A DNA stretch of 6,035 nt from Leucobacter_A sp035514995. Its GTDB lineage: Bacteria > Actinomycetota > Actinomycetes > Actinomycetales > Microbacteriaceae. The first letter of the stretch is position 1, and each line of letters starts with the position of its first letter. The position numbers and the translations under genes were made by a program. Under the pieces are notes generated by a model. That model searched no databases. It was not told where the DNA came from and saw nothing but the letters and a program-made list of their open reading frames with translations. The stretch covers positions 1 to 6,035 of the forward strand of contig DATJCC010000021.1 of NCBI GenBank assembly GCA_035514995.1, read 5' to 3'. Of this stretch, positions 5,102-6,035 are shown in pieces.

Positions 5102-5773
5102 ATGAAAAACACTGACATAGATAAAAACAATTTTAAGATTGTGGTGGTGAATGCTGGTTCTAGCGACCCCTCCTTCACAGCTATGCTCGCATCACACTCT
5201 GCAACAAAAACTGTGGAGCTTCTTGGAACCGACGGTGTATCAGCGCAAACAATCGAACTAAAGCCTCTGGCAGTTGATATCGCTCACGCTCTCACCACTG
5301 GATTGCTTTCACCCGCACTTGAAAAAGCCAGCGACACACTAGGCTCCGCCGACGCAATAATTGCTAGCACACCGGTTTACAAAGCAGGTGCCAGCGCTCT
5401 CTTCACAGGTTTTTTTCAAATATTAGATGATGACCTGTTGATCGGCAAACCAGTCGTGTTAGCAGCCACGGCAGGTACCGCTAGGCACTCACTCGTTATT
5501 GATCAAGAGCTCCGCGCGCTGTTTGCCTACCTGCGTGCTCTAGTAGCACCAACCTCACTTTTTGCAACGCCCGAAGATTGGGGCTCCCCAGAGTTGAACG
5601 GTCGCATAAACCGCGCAGCTACAGAACTCGCTCTACTAATAAAGAGTTCTTTTGAAGACAAACTCAGATCGCAGGCGTGGGATGGTTATCAGCATTCATA
5701 TGGAAGCGCAGGAGGAACCGAGCTCAGCGTTGATTTAAATACTGATCTTATGAAACTCGCAACCGGCGGGTAG
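5102..5773 (+). CDS. NAD(P)H-dependent FMN reductase, CE1759-type partner of the monooxygenase
   Basis: This 223-aa flavodoxin-like protein is predicted to reduce FMN with NAD(P)H and supply it to the luciferase-like monooxygenase. Seen: first strand and phosphate loop KIVVVNAGSSDPS (12-24); the flavin-contacting STPVYKAGASALF stretch (89-101); LIGKPVVLAATAGTARHS (113-130); and a Gly-rich C-terminal region. This layout matches the flavin reductases partnered with CE1758-type monooxygenases. The start has only a weak ribosome site (GAGA at 5089-5092), and the 45-bp AT-rich gap after the MarR gene is longer than the other operon gaps. A TTGATT (5053-5058) overlapping the MarR stop lacks a good -10 partner, so I do not call a separate promoter. 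The first ten residues (MKNTDIDKNN) are a polar extension. Confidence 0.88.
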   Translation: MKNTDIDKNNFKIVVVNAGSSDPSFTAMLASHSATKTVELLGTDGVSAQTIELKPLAVDIAHALTTGLLSPALEKASDTLGSADAIIASTPVYKAGASALFTGFFQILDDDLLIGKPVVLAATAGTARHSLVIDQELRALFAYLRALVAPTSLFATPEDWGSPELNGRINRAATELALLIKSSFEDKLRSQAWDGYQHSYGSAGGTELSVDLNTDLMKLATGG

Positions 5774-5801
5774 CGCAAACAAAATCAATACACTTTTCAT
5801 A

Positions 5802-5808
5802 TAGGAGA
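5802..5808 (+). promoter_or_regulatory. ribosome binding site of the nitroreductase gene
   Basis: TAGGAGA lies 11 nt before ATG 5820, slightly far but the only strong purine-rich site in the 46-bp gap. It supports ATG 5820 as the start of the last gene. Confidence 0.65.
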
Positions 5809-5819
5809 ACAAAGCATTT

Positions 5820-6035
5820 ATGTCTAACAAATTTGCGGTATCAAACGAGCCGATCATCCCTGTTTTAGAGAAAAGGTGGAGCCCCCGCGCATTTGACAAA
5901 AATCATACGCTCACCAAAGATGATCTGACGCCGGCCCTCGAAGCTGCCAGGTGGGCCCCCAGTGCCGGAAACTCGCAACCCTCCAGGTTTGTGGTTTCGT
6001 TTAGAGACACAAAAGGTTTTGCTGAAATACTTGAT
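5820..6035 (+). CDS. nitroreductase-family FMN oxidoreductase (5' part, cut by window end)
   Basis: Only the first 72 codons are present, and the frame is open to the last base. The N-terminus has the nitroreductase signatures: PVLEKRWSPRAF (14-25), containing the R-x-S-x-R motif that binds the FMN phosphate, and LEAARWAPSAGNSQPSRFVV (40-59), the conserved Ala-Pro-Ser/Asn-Gln-Pro region around the flavin. Such proteins are typically dimeric FMN enzymes of about 200 aa that reduce nitroaromatics, quinones or other electrophiles, though some have other roles. It follows the FMN reductase by 46 bp in the same direction and has a ribosome site, so it probably belongs to the same flavoenzyme operon. 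Substrate and full length cannot be judged here. Confidence 0.88.
   Translation, partial: MSNKFAVSNEPIIPVLEKRWSPRAFDKNHTLTKDDLTPALEAARWAPSAGNSQPSRFVVSFRDTKGFAEILD

Overview
The window looks like chromosomal DNA of an actinobacterium with moderate GC (about half G+C by eye, lower than most of the phylum). Three things suggest this. The small heat-shock gene has both an HrcA site (CIRCE) and an HspR site (HAIR) upstream. A luciferase-like monooxygenase is paired with a flavin reductase of the kind named CE1758/CE1759 after Corynebacterium efficiens. One gene starts with GTG in tight overlap with the gene before it. I cannot name the genus: a Corynebacterium-like or Microbacteriaceae-like organism would fit. 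All convincing genes are on the + strand.

Layout: (1) 1-187 holds no clear gene, only a possible 3' remnant of an upstream reading frame that looks frame-shifted. (2) 188-754 is a heat-shock unit: CIRCE (188-214), HAIR (226-246) and an Hsp20-family chaperone (323-754), followed by a 77-bp inverted repeat (770-846) that may end the transcript. (3) 899-994 is a degenerate 15-bp tandem repeat, then a 24-bp palindrome (995-1018) and a -10-like box placed for leaderless transcription of the next gene. (4) 1029-3247 is a two-gene operon: an FMO-type flavin monooxygenase and an overlapping short-chain dehydrogenase (GTG start at 2408). (5) 3246-3348 is a second, unrelated tandem repeat with a 17-bp unit. 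(6) 3364-6035 is a flavoenzyme operon with a good promoter (TATAAT at 3388-3393): CE1758-type luciferase-like monooxygenase, MarR-family regulator, CE1759-type FMN reductase, and the first 72 codons of a nitroreductase-family protein cut by the window end.

Working together: the FMO and the dehydrogenase probably oxidise one metabolite in successive steps, with substrate unknown. In the last operon the reductase would supply reduced FMN to the luciferase-like monooxygenase, the MarR protein would sense a small molecule and control the operon, and the nitroreductase may handle a related electrophilic or aromatic compound. Five of the six complete or partial genes after hsp20 are flavin or nicotinamide redox enzymes and the sixth is a MarR regulator, so the region reads as a redox/xenobiotic-response neighbourhood beside a stress chaperone. 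I saw no RNA gene, CRISPR array, insertion sequence or origin.
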